The notes: a model not told the origin generated them from the letters alone. Positions 51,960 to 64,000 are shown, counted from the first letter of the stretch. The stretch is 64,000 nucleotides of DNA from Hydractinia symbiolongicarpus (GCF_029227915.1 NC_079886.1:14918501-14982500); one strand, 5' to 3'. Numbers and translations: made by a program.

Positions 51960-54900
51960 CCGTTGAGAATCTTTGCAGTGTGTTAAGTGAACACCTGCTA
52001 CAACAACCACACCTGTTGGCGATTTAATCAATTTATAGACGAGATAGATAACACTAGGTTGAAGATGGCTAGTGTAAATGTTGGTACTCTGAGAGGTAAA
52101 GCAGGTGAAGTAGTTGAAATGTTAGAACGTAGATCTGTTGATATGTTTTGTGTTCAGGAAGTCAGGTGGAGAGGAGCTTCAGGAAGATTTGTGGAAGGTC
52201 AGAGGGCAAGGTATAAGCTTTTTTGGATTGGTAATAGTGATGGATATGGAGGAGTTGGCATATTCGTTGCAGAGAAGTGGGTAGAAAAAGTAATAGATGT
52301 TATGCGTGTTAATAGTCGTATTACAGTGATAAAGTTTTTGATAGTTAATAAGATTGTCACTTTTCTCTCAGTTTATGCGCCACAGTGTGGACTCATTGAG
52401 GAAGATAAAGACAAGTTTTATGATGAGTTAATAGCAGTCACATCAAAGTTTGGAGACACTGAACTTGTCATGGTAGGCGGTGACTTTAATGGTCATGTTG
52501 GGAAGTCATCTGAAGATTATAGAGGTGTGCATGGAGACTATGGATTTGGAAGCAGAAATAAGGAAGGGGAGAGATTGCTTGAGTTTGGAATGGCAACGGA
52601 CATGGTGGTTTCCAACACATTATTCAGTAAGAGATAGAGTAGGCTGATAACATATGAGTCAGGTGGTTGTAAGACACAGATAGATTACTTCCTGGTTAGA
52701 AAGTCAGACAAGAAATTCGTGAAGGACTTGAAAGTTATATCGGGGGAAGAGTGTGTTTCCCAGCATAGGTTGCTGGTATGTGATATTATCGTGAAGAGTG
52801 TTAAAGAAGCCAAGGGAAAGTACAGGCCCCGTCATAAAGTCTGGAAGCTGAAGAAAGAGATTGTAGCAAGCAAACTTAGTGCAAAAGTTCAGTAGTTATC
52901 CCACAATGGTCAATGTGATAGTGACAATGTTGAAAGTACTTGGACTACTTTGAAGAATTGTCTTCTAGAAGCTTCTGATGATACCTGTGGGTGGACGAAA
53001 GGACCAGCTAGACATAGACAGACCTGGTGGTGGAATAATGAGGTTGACCAGTGTGTAAAGGAAAAGAGGAAACTTTGGAAAGAGTGGAAGTCAGGTGGTA
53101 GTAAAATTATTTACTTAGAAGCTAAGCGTCGTGCTCGTACAGCAGTGTATAAGGCAAAATCAGAAGCAGAGAGAAACAGATTTGAAGATGTGTTAAGAAG
53201 GAAAGACCAGCGCAATGAGGTATTCAAGATAGCAAAGCAAATAAAGAAGACTAATCAAGATGTTGTAGGTGAGAAGTGTATACGTAATGATAAAGGTGTT
53301 TTGGCTAACAAAGAGGAGGAGAAAAGGGTGGCTTGGAAGAATTATTATCAGAGGTTGCTTAACACTGAGTTTGATTGAGATGAGGATAATTTGTCTGATG
53401 ATGATGTTGTAGAAGGGCCAGCTATGCAGATCAAGACAGAATGGGTAGTGGAGGCTATTAGGATATTGAAGATTGGCAAGGCTGCAGGAGTATCAGGTAT
53501 TGTTGCAGAGATGGTAAAAGCATCTGGATATATTGGAGTTGAGCTTATTACAAGTCTTGCTTATCAGATTATAAAGAATGGTGCTATTCCGAGTGAGTGG
53601 CAATCAAGTGTAATAGTGAATTGTTTCAAGGGCAAGGGTGATGCATTAGAAAGAGGTAGAGGTTTGAAGTTGGTTGATCAAGTAATGAAAGTTATTGAAA
53701 GAGTGATTGATAAGTTACTTAGAGAAAGAATTGATATAGATATGATGCAATTTGGTTTTGTTCCAGGGCGTGGCACTACAGATGCAACATTTTTACTCAG
53801 ACAGCATCAGGAAAAGTATTTAGGAAAGAGAAAGAATCTCTATTTTGCCTTTGTACATTTAGAGAAAGCTTTTGATACAGTGCCACGTAAAGTTATTTGG
53901 TGGGCTATGAGAAAATTAGGTGTGGATAAGTGGCTAGTTACGATGGTACAGTCTATGTACAGCAATGCTAGAAGTCGTGTCAGGATTAACGATTCACTTA
54001 GTGATAAATTTAGTGTAAATGTTGGTGTACATCAGGGTTCTGTACGTAGTCCTTTGTTGTTTGTTCTAGTCTTAGAAGCGCTGTCGATGGAGTTTAGAAC
54101 AGGTTGTCCATGGGAGTTATTGTATGCAGATGATTTGGTCCTCATAGCAGAGTCGATGGAAGAATTAGTTGAAAAGTTTGAGAAGTGGAAGAAAGGACTA
54201 GAAGAGAAAGGGCTAAGGGTGAACACAGCAAAGTCTAAAGTCATAATTAGTAGCATTGCAGCCAAGTTTGACCTTGTAGTTGGAAAGTGGCCTTGTGGAG
54301 TTTGCAGGGAAATGGTTGGTAGTAACTCAATTTTTTGCCAGACTTGCAAGCATTGGGTACATAAGAAGTGCAGTAGTATTGGTGGAAGGTTAAGAGCTGA
54401 CATTCCGTCCGTATGCAAGCGTTGCAAAGAAGATATTATAGAGAATGAAGTATTTCCAGCTTTAATGATGTACAAGTGTGGCTCGTTAGAGATAGTTGAG
54501 AACTTTTGTTACTTAGGTGATATGTTGGGCAGTGAAGGGGGTGTTGGAAGAATTGTTACTTGCAGGATAGGTTCTGCTTGGAAAAAGTTCAGAGAGTTAC
54601 TTCCTTTGTTGAACAGCAGAGTCTTGTCAATTGAGGTAAAAGGTACGTTGTACGAGGCCTGTGTAAGAGGCGTTATGTTGTACTGTAGTGAGACATGGGC
54701 AGTGAAGCAGGAAGATCTTGACAATTTAGAAAGGAATGATATGAGAATGGTTAGGCGGATGTGTAACGCCAGTCTGAGAGACAGAAAGAGTTCAGATGAG
54801 CTAAGAAGCAGGCTAAGTATCCGTAGAATTAAAAATGTTATCCAGATAAGAAGATTGAATTGGCTAGGGCACTTGGAAAGAATGGAGGGGGATAATTGGG

Positions 54901-55117
54901 TAAGAAAGTGTAGAGACTTGATAGTTCCTGGGGCAAAGCCCAGAGGCAGACCGAGAAAGACTTGGCAGGCGGTTATAAGGACGGACTTGACACAGTTGAG
55001 TTTAGATCTAACACAGTCTAGATCAGATTGGAAGAGGGTCATTAATACACCCCGTCCAACCCATGCTAGCATGGAAAACGGACGTTAAGCCGAGAATGAT
55101 GAATGATGATGATAGAT
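51960..55117 (+). mobile_element. RTE-like LINE, nearly full length, three in-frame stops
   Basis: A single reading frame from ATG 52065 to 55088 followed by a short 3' tail of GATGAATGATGATGATAG type (55097-55117). The lesions are nonsense changes only (52635, 52893, 53376), with no frameshift, so the copy is relatively young. It lies immediately beside a PIF/Harbinger fragment. Confidence 0.85.
52065..55088 (+). pseudogene. LINE polyprotein: APE-type endonuclease, RT, PHD-like finger
   Basis: The N-terminal endonuclease has MASVNVGTLRGKAGEVVEML, VQEVRWRG, GVGIFVAEKW, VYAPQCG, GGDFNGHVG and, after a stop, TYESGGCKTQIDYFLVR and SQHRLLVCD, with all APE catalytic blocks present. RT: FGFVPGRGTTDATFLLRQHQ, FVHLEKAFDTVPR, HQGSVRSPLLFVLVLE and the YADD box in ELLYADDLVLIAES. 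A PHD-like Cys finger follows (CGVCREMVG...CQTCKHWVHKKC...CKRC, about 54295-54425), then the usual maturase-like C-terminus. In-frame stops are TAG 52635, TAG 52893 and TGA 53376. Role: target-primed retrotransposition. Confidence 0.9.
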
Positions 55118-55129
55118 ATAGAAGAGATA

Positions 55130-55690
55130 GATACAGCAAAGGGATTCCGAGAAATGAATGGAATAGATGTCGTAAAGGGAGCAGTTGATGGATGCCACAT
55201 AACGAGGGAAACCCACAATGAGGCATTCAAAAACAGAAAAGGTTTTTCATCGGTTGTTTTGCAAGCGGTCTGCAATCATCAAAAAAATTTACTGATGTGT
55301 TCACAGGTTTTCCCGGATCAGTACATGATGCGCGTGTTTGCAAACTCAACACCTAAATCAAAAAATGACAATGACGAGTTCACCTGATGAAAGTTTTTTA
55401 ATTGGAGATGCGGCTTATAAGGACGAAACATATATTTATATATAAGGATTCTGGTAAATTTGATTTCTTTTTTCAACAAAAATACAATGTCATTGAACGA
55501 CCTTTTTGACCTCATAAAATACAAATTTAATTTCTACCGTTAAAATTGGTTGAATTAAAAGATATCGAATTCTTGTGCCGATATTATATTGGCGATTTGC
55601 ACACCTCATAATTTTTCAATTGGTGAAAACCTGTGAAACAATGAAGAGGATGCAGATTTTTTAATTGATGCAGAAGTAGAGGTACGGATC
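55130..55690 (+). pseudogene. PIF/Harbinger (DDE_Tnp_4) transposase fragment
   Basis: KGAVDGCHI (first catalytic Asp), RKGFSSVVLQAVCNHQK, then in a shifted frame FTDVFTGFPGSVHDARV (second Asp) and FLIGDAAYKDETYI, then remnants around KYNVIERPF (third catalytic Glu region) and KLVELKDIEFLCRYYIGDLH. At least three indels. Start of the transposase is missing; the LINE tail abuts it. Confidence 0.75.
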
Positions 55691-55915
55691 TTCCAATTTA
55701 ATTTTGTTAGTCACCGAAACTCTAAGCATGATCGCAATAAAGTATTACCTGGACCCATGTTGGACAGTCACTCGAACAATTTCTGTCTTAATTCTTGGGT
55801 TAAATCATTTGTAATTAATCCCACACATCGAACCCCAAGAATTTTTCACAATGCATTGAATACTTTGTTATTAATATTAAATTAAGTTCCTTTTTCAATA
55901 AAACGGTTACATCAA
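55691..55915. other. Spacer, nothing recognised
   Basis: Short AT-rich spacer between the Harbinger remnant and the TIR element. Confidence 0.4.
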
Positions 55916-57196
55916 CCTCGTCCCCAGGGTCTTGTGGCCCCTGAGATGTTATTACGGAGTGGCTAACAATGACCCTGAAACAGGCTGGTCACGTGATAAA
56001 AAAAATTCCAAGATATACTGCGAATTTTAAAATTCCAAAGAAAATTGAAATGCAAATTTGACGCTTGCCTTGATAACAAGATTTAGAAATGGCGGGCGAA
56101 AAAAGACACAACATCAAAAAAAACTTTTTTGTCGATGAGAGCAAAATTGTCAGAATATTAATGACTTTACTCTATTGATCTGGCTTAGCTAGATTGTTTA
56201 ATATTGGCAAAAAGCTTTTAACTAAGAAGTATTGAAAGTTTATTGCTGTTAATATTCATAAGCTGCAGCTGCCTGCGCTGAGTATTATCCAGCTACCTAG
56301 CTAACATGACATCCTGAGACCTTTACTGAAGCATATATTTAAAAACGAAATATTCAATGGCTATTTTTTAGCAGGTGGGTAATTTTGTTGAGAACACGTA
56401 AGAAATTGTATGGGAAGAGCTGGGTATTCTAGTTGCACAAAAATTTTTCTAATATGCACAAAAAATTTTTCCTATATTTAAAATCAAAACTAAGGACATT
56501 TTGCCTGTCGATTTTCGTAAGAGGTTTTGGCATTAAAAACAACACACATCATGATGAAAGTCATCTGCATGAGTTTAGCCAACAAAATGTTTCTTAAAAA
56601 TGTGACAGGTAATTTAGCTAAGATTTAAAGAGAACCCAACCTGCTTGTCACCAAAATAATTATTAAAATAGACTTAAACATTGACTAACAAAATTGGGTT
56701 TTGTTACCAAGTAGGATAATAAATTTAACAACATCGATATATATATGGCCACCAGCTATTAATTATTAAGATGTTTAGGTAATTTGGACGATATACGCTA
56801 GCTAGCGAACTACAAGTTCTGCAGGAAAAGACAAACACCTCACACATATAACAATTTAATTATCGAGATAAATTTGCTTTATATGATGTAAAACTAAAAA
56901 TGGTATCTTTTTCTAGCGTAATTCTCAAACAAGCCTCCCTAGATTTGATGTAAAACTTTAGCTGGTCTTTTTAACCACGCCACAAATAAATCAAACGCCA
57001 TATTTGTTGTATTCTTGTTTACAAAAAACTCCCGCGCCGGGCAGAAAAAACTTTTTTTCAGGGCAATAATTGTTTACAAATTATTTTTCGGGTATAATTA
57101 TCATAAATTATCATAAATAAACATGTGACCAGCCTGCACTAGGTCCTTTTTGATGCCTTACCTTCATCAATAAGGCAAAAAACCCTGGGAACGAGG
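55916..57196. mobile_element. Copy B of the CCTCGTYCCCAGGGT TIR element, with both ends
   Basis: Left terminus CCTCGTCCCCAGGGT (55916-55930), right terminus ACCCTGGGAACGAGG (57182-57196), 14 of 15 matching as inverted repeats. It is an internally deleted relative of copy A at 22091-24600. A reading frame is not present. Superfamily not assigned; no clear target duplication. Confidence 0.75.
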
Positions 57197-57518
57197 TAGC
57201 GGTTGCATATTATTTTGGGAGGTCCAGGCAGGTTCTTTTTCTGGTACAGTTTGAAGAGTTTTTTTTTTACTGGTTTTGGTATCTTCAGTGTAACTTTTGG
57301 TATTGGTAGTCTTTTCAATTTCTTCCCAATTCAAAACCATTCCTTACAGTCTGAATAGCGTGTGGTGATGTGTTAGGCACATGTATTTGTTTTCCAGCCG
57401 TCATATTTGTTTCGATTTTGGAATAAATAAATTATGTTGTAATTTGGATAGCATAATTATTCAAATAATTGATGAAACAAGTTACATAAATCACCGTAGC
57501 GTGTCGTGAAAAAATAAA

Positions 57519-57554
57519 ATGGCAGCACTGGCAGCAACAGTGCCTGACAGAAAG
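57519..57554 (+). CDS. Possible first exon of a plus-strand gene
   Basis: ATG followed by 12 codons (MAALAATVPDRK) and a strong donor AAAG/GTAAGA. It lies inside a TRMT61A intron on the opposite strand. Only a candidate: no downstream exon was found. Confidence 0.25.
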
Positions 57555-57798
57555 GTAAGACATTTTACTGCGTGTACGATCAGTATCTTCGATCCTTACC
57601 TCTTGACCAGTGGCAAAATTATCCGGCTAACAGTACTAAACTTTTGAAAAAAACAGAAAACAGTATTTTTGTTGGTACTGGAAGCACTGATATCCATATA
57701 TTGACATAAAAATTGGGCCCTTAGTCACTTTGCGAAGCTTCTTTCCCCATATTACAGAAACGTTTGTACTTAACTGTACTTCTACAATCGTAACTTAC

Positions 57799-57857
57799 CT
57801 TTAACGCACGTTTTGCATGTGGAACAGCGTCCCAAGGAGCTGGCAAGTCTAAAAAGA
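57799..57857 (-). CDS. TRMT61A: TRMT61A exon with the catalytic DLPxPW motif
   Basis: 59 bases between acceptor ATTTTTTAAG and donor AAG/GTAAGT. Together with the leftover G of the upstream exon it encodes VFLDLPAPWDAVPHAKRALK. D-x-P-x-P-W is motif IV of the m1A58 methyltransferases, contributing the acidic residue at the target adenine. A closer AG (TTTTTAG at about 57849) exists, but using it would delete the conserved VFL. Confidence 0.92.
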
Positions 57858-60800
57858 CTTAAAAAATATTGCATGTTTACAATTTGTTCAGACAACATAA
57901 TGTAAAAATTGTACAATATTAACACCTTAGACAAGCAATAACTGATTGGCTAAAATGCCTTCACTACAAGCTTTATACAGCATAGTATAACTTTTAACCT
58001 TATAGCAACATAATAGTAGCTATAAATGTAAACAAACAACTTTGCTACAGAATTGTTAACATAGCTAGTTACATACAGACTCAAAAATCAACCTACAGTA
58101 AATCAAAACCCTGCATCACTTTGCCAGAAGAACAGCAAAAATGTCGATAATTTTAAATCCACTGCGTTTCTAATATCAACATTCATCGCAACATTGAGCA
58201 ACAAGCAAAATTGCGTCAAATTTGTGTGATGGACTCTTTGGTTTAACAAACATTAAAAAAATTCTATATATGGATATTTAAATTTTTTTTTTTTTTTTGT
58301 ACATGTATTTGAAAAATTGATACAATGAAATTTAAGTCGAACATTTTCTTTTTTTATCAAAACCTTGTTTTTACAACCATTTCACAAGTATATCTTTATA
58401 AAATAATCCTGGTTTCTACCACCCAAACAAAATAGCTATCAGTTACCTTGGGTAATATTTCTTGGTACAGATAGACAAAACAGTTTATATTGTATTAAAA
58501 TCAGGTAAATAGATCATTCCTAACGTTTTAAAACACCTGAAGCCTGCTAAAGTAACTTATAGTAGACGAAACTGTGCCCGAAGAGAAAATAGGGATGTTT
58601 AATTATTTTTCGGCACAAATATGACTTATTCACGTTTTATTAATTTTAAAATTTCGGCATATGCATAGGATTCGTGGGACAAAGAAATGTTGTTTGAACA
58701 ACACTGTTTTTCATCTTATATCTCACTGTAAAAACTCGTTGGTCTTAGCAAATGGTACCAGTTCTCTCAAACATGTAAACCATATATAGTTTAAATCAAT
58801 AGTAGTATGTAAACCGAAGTATGTGTAAAAAAAGGAAAATGGTATAGAATAATGGTAAATCCAACAAAGTTTTCTAAAATAATTAAAATTTTCTCGTCTC
58901 TGATGCTTCTTGGGAGTCTGTTAAAAATATCTGCAGCTATATTACGAAACATTTTGTCAGATTGATAATCTTTAAATACTAATGTAATACCAATTGCACG
59001 TATGTACTACCAGGAAGGCTAAACTTGTAAACAAGACTTATCAAAGAACATTTATTTCATGGCACCAACATCCAAATATTTCATTTTTAATCACCATGGT
59101 CATTATTATTGGGCTTGTTATTTCTTGTACGAGTAGTTCATGTTGTATAGTCCATTTGATTGACGATCTACATTGAAAATTTTACATAAAGGATATAATA
59201 ACATCGAAAATATAAAACATAAATACAGCTGAAAACCTAGGTATAATTCTGGACATAACCTAAACCCTAAGAAAAAAAAAGCCTCTACTTCCCAAAAAAT
59301 GGTTGAAAATGGTAGCAACAACAATTTTCCCGAAAGCTTAAATTTGTCCAAAATACCAGAATGCTTAAAATTCGATTACTTTTGTTCTACACGAATTTTA
59401 GGATCCTGTTTGAGATAATTATTTAACGTATTTTCCAGTGTTTACATAATTTTTTTCGATATTCAGGTAAAATCTGTAAAAATAGTTAAAGTAGATTAAT
59501 CATGTGTCCAAAATTTAAAGAATTATTCCACTTGATGAAATAAGTAGTGTTATGAGTTTCAATTTATATGAATAATTCTGACGAAAGTTATTTTTTTTCT
59601 GCGATTATAGACATTTGTGGAAATTTAGTTTTGAGTAATGGACAATATATAAGTGTCTGAGAGATATAAGACCTGAATATTTGGCATGCAGGACGTCTAA
59701 TAAATAAATATAGAACCGGATTGGACCTTCACAAAATAGACCCAAGGAAACACAACCATGAGTATAAATGACTACTACCGTTTAAATATTTTTTCTCCCA
59801 ATCCATACTAAGGACTTATAACTAAAAAAAGTAAAAGTCATGAAACAGGGTGGGTTCGCATTCAATGTGGCAAATATGGCAAATTCCCAATTCACTCTAC
59901 TTAAACATAATTTAGTATAAAAAAGTTCGAGGTCTGCATTATTGTGTATAAAAGCATTTCAACAAAAAAAATTATAGACATTTCGTGAAAACTGATTTGT
60001 TATAAACTGAAAAAAGAGTGATGACAATCACACAACTTTGGGATAAAGAAAAATTTAAGAAATTCGTGGAAAGTCACTACCTAGTTAGGTAGCCACTTTC
60101 AGAAGTTCAGAAGTATGTGAATATAAAATGAAGAAGTAGCTAGCTAGCCACTAAGACATGAGAATTTTAAACCTATTCGTGACAAAACTGAATCTGAAAT
60201 ATATTGATTTAATGTTTTTTTTTCAGAATTGAAACAAACATTTTGTGTTAAAAGTTTGCAAGCTTTTGTCTTGGTTTGAAATCAACAGGTTGTTCCTATA
60301 TTTATAAGAATCGCCTGAATATTGTTCCAGGATCATTCTGTCGGTTAATTAGAGTTTTGCACCAATTGGAGTCCACCAAACTTTTCGCCAGAAAAATATT
60401 TTGTCCAGATAGATGCGCGTTTCACACTTGTTAAAGACGTGCAAAAAGCAAATCTAGTACTGATCTGTTATTTATTACCTTTGGCAGGTCAGGTAACAAC
60501 TGCACCGCAATGATCGTACAAAATAAAGACCATCGCGCTCATGCACTTGACCGAGAGCCCAAATAACACAAGGGACTGCTAAAGAATGCTGTATGATACT
60601 GATAGCGTGGTTTTTGTAGTTAAAGGAGATTTTACATACAGGAAAAACACCATACTTATTGCGACAAATCCTTCTTCTTTAGAAAAAAACTACGCAGTGC
60701 CTCCAGAGCGTACTATCCACTGCTGACATCAGCGAAGCCTGAAGGGTCGACCTTGCAGTTCAAGGTATAACCTGTTCTATATCTAACTAAGTCTAATTTA

Positions 60801-61140
60801 GCAATATACTATTTATAAAATACCAAATGACGCTAACAAGTTCGTTCAAGCGATTAGGGTCCTGTTGTTAAATTACTGTGCCATTTACAGTTTTTACTCA
60901 CGTAATGTACAGTTTCTGATGAATTACAACTTTGTAACACTACTATTGATCCCAGAGGATGACATCACAGCATGACATGCACTTACAAATCTCTTGAAAA
61001 ATTTTTGCTAATTCATTTATTTCCTATTGTTTTAGAGACTTGGCAACCTTTTACATCATGGTAACATGACCACGCTCTTAATAAAAATCTTAATAAAAAA
61101 GAAAACCGAAAGTTCAGAAGAAACAAAAGAGCACATTTAC
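57858..61140. other. TRMT61A intron, no other gene supported
   Basis: AT-rich, homopolymer runs (58278-58297), two short frames (58994-59176 plus, 59118-59351 minus) without domains. Confidence 0.5.
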
Positions 61141-61238
61141 CAGCATCGGCTCCATCTTCCATACCAAAGCCATCTTTACATGCATCTGCACATGCGCACG
61201 AGACGTAACCACTGAAACCATGATCTTTAAATTCTTCC
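61141..61238 (-). CDS. TRMT61A: TRMT61A exon, SAM-domain part
   Basis: 98 bases between acceptor AATCCATTCAG and donor G/GTAAAT. Encodes EEFKDHGFSGYVSCACADAC and KDGFGMEDGADA, matching the TRMT61A stretch A(K)EEFxxH...VxVxxxDVCxxGFG...ADA that precedes VFLDLPxPW. Both ends are in the phase required by the neighbours. The N-terminal exons (the GTGSGS SAM-binding loop) were not found between here and 64000 and probably lie beyond the window. Confidence 0.85.
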
Positions 61239-63428
61239 CTGAATGGATTTTAAAGATATTTAGTTTAATAATTATTTTGAATTAATTAACTCAATTTAAC
61301 TTGGTCCTGAGAGAGGGTGAATAAGTCCTTTCCAACTTACTTGAATGACAGGTATAATATTACCTCAAGACTTAAAGCATCCTGCATTTTCGTGTTTTCA
61401 GAGTTTACCTGATTAAAAATCAAACGTTTATCCTATCATAAATAAACTTAGTGACAATAATAATGTCGTTGATAACTTTTACATTTTTAAGGTGAAAGTA
61501 CATACGACTGAACTGGCTGCAACAAAATATTCTTACAAGGCAGTAAAAATAGTTAAATTTTACTTAATAATTCTAAATGGGCCATTTCAGCTTAAGCGGT
61601 ATAAAGTTCAGAAAAATTGAAATAATGGCTTGACACTTGGTGTGATTTGTTTTTAGATCAGTTTGATGAAAACGTTTTTGAAAGCAAGATGCAGAAAACA
61701 TTAAAAGTAATTTTCATGATTGAAATAACTCGAATAGGGTTCTCATTTCCTGGTAAAAAAAAGGTTAAACCGAATTTGGGAAAAGTGCAATTTTTTTGGG
61801 CTCTGCCCCGATCATATGGTCACAAATATATTTTATACATTCACAGGGTGTATTTTAAAAATTAAAGTGCTGGCCAACTGTTTTGCCGTTAACAGAGAAA
61901 AATTTTATCCCAAGTCTCAGGAAGGTTGTTTTATGATAAAGGCATTACATCTGAATTGCTGCATCACTTTATTTATTACCAGTATTTTGTGTCCACTGCA
62001 TTTGCGACGCACTGTAACTTGCCAAAACTTCATATGTAGCACTGCTTACCTGTACAAGTGCTCAACCAGGGGTGCAACACCAGGCCTTCCAACCAGTGTT
62101 TGCAAATGTGCTCTTGACAACTTCCAAACAAATTTATAAAAAAGACTTTATGAAGGGTTGAGAATGATCAAGCTCTCTTCTTAAAAAGGCCTCTAACTGA
62201 AGTTAACCTTGCTCATTTATGGTGTGCAGAAAGTTTGATGCCTTCGTGTACAGGACTTCTTAATACAAATTTAATTAGAAAAAGGAACTCTGCCCATGCT
62301 TTTGGTTAGAGCATGTGTTTTTATATTGACCAGTTTTACATCCTCCTTTACATATTTGTTATTATTTCCCTCTGTAGCTGTGAAAAGTCTAATGAAAAGG
62401 TTGGATTGGTTCATTTAAATTTATGTACCCGCCCCTAAAATACACAACTAGCTGGATGACCCAGCCTTGAACGGTAATTTGAGAGCCTATGTTCACGTAA
62501 ACCTTTTGAATATCCAGCTGGGACTTTTAGTACAGGTATACAGTTTGTTAAAAAAAACAGTGAGGTGCTTATAGTGACACAGCTTTTGAGATGTACAGTA
62601 CAAGTACAGAGATGCTTTTCATATCCCAAATAAATTCATGTAAAAGTTCAAAACTTAATGGTGACTGACACCTGTCACTATTTTGCAAATCATATGTCCT
62701 TTTCAGTCCTATTCAAAAAGAAAAATAGGCCCTGTAAAATATTAACAGTTAATCTGCGAGTAAACTGTGAGTAAACAATAAGTCCTGTAAATATATTAAT
62801 GGTTAATCAAGATTTTTGTTAAATTGCACAGAATACCTGTTATTTTTTAACTAACTTTATAAACTAACTTTATTTAACTAACTCTTTCTCTAACTTCAGT
62901 CGACTGTATTTGGCAACTTTCATTCTTTGGCAAAAACTAATTAGCTAAATCCTAAGCTGTATATTAGTAATAATGTTTCCTAATATAAAAAGTTTTAAAC
63001 TTAAAAAAACCCTGAACAAAACAGCATAAATACAGCTAAGCTTAGGCACGTTTATAGTTACAATCTTACAAAAACGATGCCTAAGAACGGTTTTAGACTC
63101 ACTGATTGAAAACAATATATATTCCAGTCTTCTGAATGGCTCGTTTGGTCTTATAATCTAGAGTGATAGGACGTTAACATTGCTATTATCGGCTGAAACA
63201 TGTAAACATGCATGTAAATTTATATTATAAAACGATGAAAGAAAATATATTTGATAACTATACCCAAGAGCGAGCTTCAACGTCTGCCATAATAGAAGTT
63301 TTGAATTTGCTAGCAAATACAATATAATGTCTGTGACTTTTACATGGATAGCCTCGCAAATATCGAGAGATGTATTGTTTATTTTCTGGAGGGGCCATGT
63401 CTTAGATAGGAGTCCTGGAGTACTTAAT
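61239..63428. other. TRMT61A intron (upstream side), no gene supported
   Basis: Searched on the minus strand for the N-terminal TRMT61A motifs (for example GTGSGS); none found. Frames at 61647-62139 (plus) and 62435-62629 (minus) have no recognisable features. Confidence 0.45.
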
Positions 63429-64000
63429 GCTCATTTCGAGGTATGCAGACTCAATCAGGGTCCACCTCCCTGAAACAACCAACGGCCCATACGGTGTTCT
63501 GTCTCCCCCAGTTCCCTCACATGACTGTGGTTAACCCAGGGCTATGGTAACATTCACTCGCCCATATTGAATCACTGCCAAGCGGAATCAAATCCCAATC
63601 TTCAGCACAAAGTGCAAGAGTTATAGCCATTATACTAGGCTTTTAAAATCGACTGAATGGTAATATTATAAGGAAAAAGTTTTCATAAATACACCAAAAC
63701 AAGTAAAACATCATTGTCAAACACAAGCCATTGCGTATGATTTTAGTTGCTCATTTCGAGGTATGCAGACTCAATCAGGGTCCACCTCCCTGAAACAACC
63801 AACGGCCCATACGGTGTTCTGTCTCCCCCAGTTCCCTCACATGACTGTGGTTAACCCAGGGCTATGGTAACATTCACTCGCCCATATTGAATCACTGCCA
63901 AGCGGAATCAAATCCCAATCTTCAGCAGAAAGTGCAAGAGTTATAGCCATTATACTAGGCTTTTAAAATCGACTGAATGGTAATATTATAAGGAAAAAGT
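63429..64000 (-). repeat. Tandem tRNA-derived SINEs, 320-bp unit, running off the window
   Basis: 63429-63680 and 63749-64000 are virtually identical (one C/G difference seen), so the period is 320 bases. On the minus strand each unit has an A box TAGTATAATGG (plus 63627-63637) and a B-box-like GATTTGATTCC (plus 63584-63594), then a body ending near CTCGAAATGAGC. The 320-bp period includes about 100 bases of flanking DNA, so this looks like a recent tandem duplication. Confidence 0.8.

Noticed and set aside
54032-55072. Long minus-strand frames (54032-54475, 54509-55072)
   Set aside because: Antisense shadows of the LINE RT, with no independent features.
57849-57850. Closer splice acceptor (TTTTTAG) for the TRMT61A 57.8 kb exon
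   Set aside because: It would remove the conserved VFL before DLPAPW; the acceptor at 57858-57859 keeps it and preserves phase.
1-64000. Prokaryotic origin or free viral contig
   Set aside because: Spliced TRMT61A exons, LTR and LINE retroelements and SINEs place the sequence in an animal nuclear genome.

Overview
The window is AT-rich metazoan nuclear DNA, most likely cnidarian. I infer this from the set of mobile-element families and a spliced host gene; no species-level marker is present. It has three layers.

(1) About 2.3-20.0 kb is a decayed Polinton/Maverick-like (endogenous virus-like) element. Genes lie on both strands: protein-primed family B DNA polymerase, a run of three paralogous zinc-ribbon genes (at least two ending in an HNH-like domain), an FtsK/HerA-type packaging ATPase, a BRO-N protein, a retroviral-type integrase, a double-jelly-roll-like major capsid protein, several conserved membrane or helical proteins and a DUF4116-repeat protein. 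Most are broken by stops or frameshifts; a few small ones are intact. Many genes begin at a TATA/AATAAA(n)ATG signal touching the start codon, and four gene 3' ends carry perfect hairpins. This is a virus-like expression grammar. The integrase gene is cut by a 5'-truncated LINE, and a 46-bp snap-back hairpin with a tRNA-like sequence sits at 9.5-10.0 kb.

(2) About 25.06-61.24 kb, minus strand, holds five exons that I assign to the host tRNA m1A58 methyltransferase catalytic subunit (TRMT61A). Splice phases agree across all five. The 5' exons lie outside the window to the right. The introns (3.3, 9.3, 4.2 and 18.8 kb) are packed with transposons.

(3) The intronic and flanking elements are: a BEL/Pao LTR retrotransposon (30.35-38.44 kb, 5-bp target duplication) with a second retroelement nested in its gag; two copies of that second element, a restriction-like-endonuclease LINE carrying a ubiquitin-specific protease (USP) domain and a structured 3' UTR; another RT element with a nuclease-like C-terminal region (39.2-42.3 kb); an RTE-like LINE (52-55.1 kb); a PIF/Harbinger transposase remnant; a THAP-type transposase remnant; a hAT-like non-autonomous element; Helentron/HINE-like elements; pogo-like ends; a pair of copies of a TIR element; a 29-bp minisatellite; and tandem tRNA-derived SINEs at the right edge.

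The two signals I consider most novel are the LINE-encoded USP with its covarying 3' RNA structure, and the promoter/terminator grammar of the Polinton-like element.
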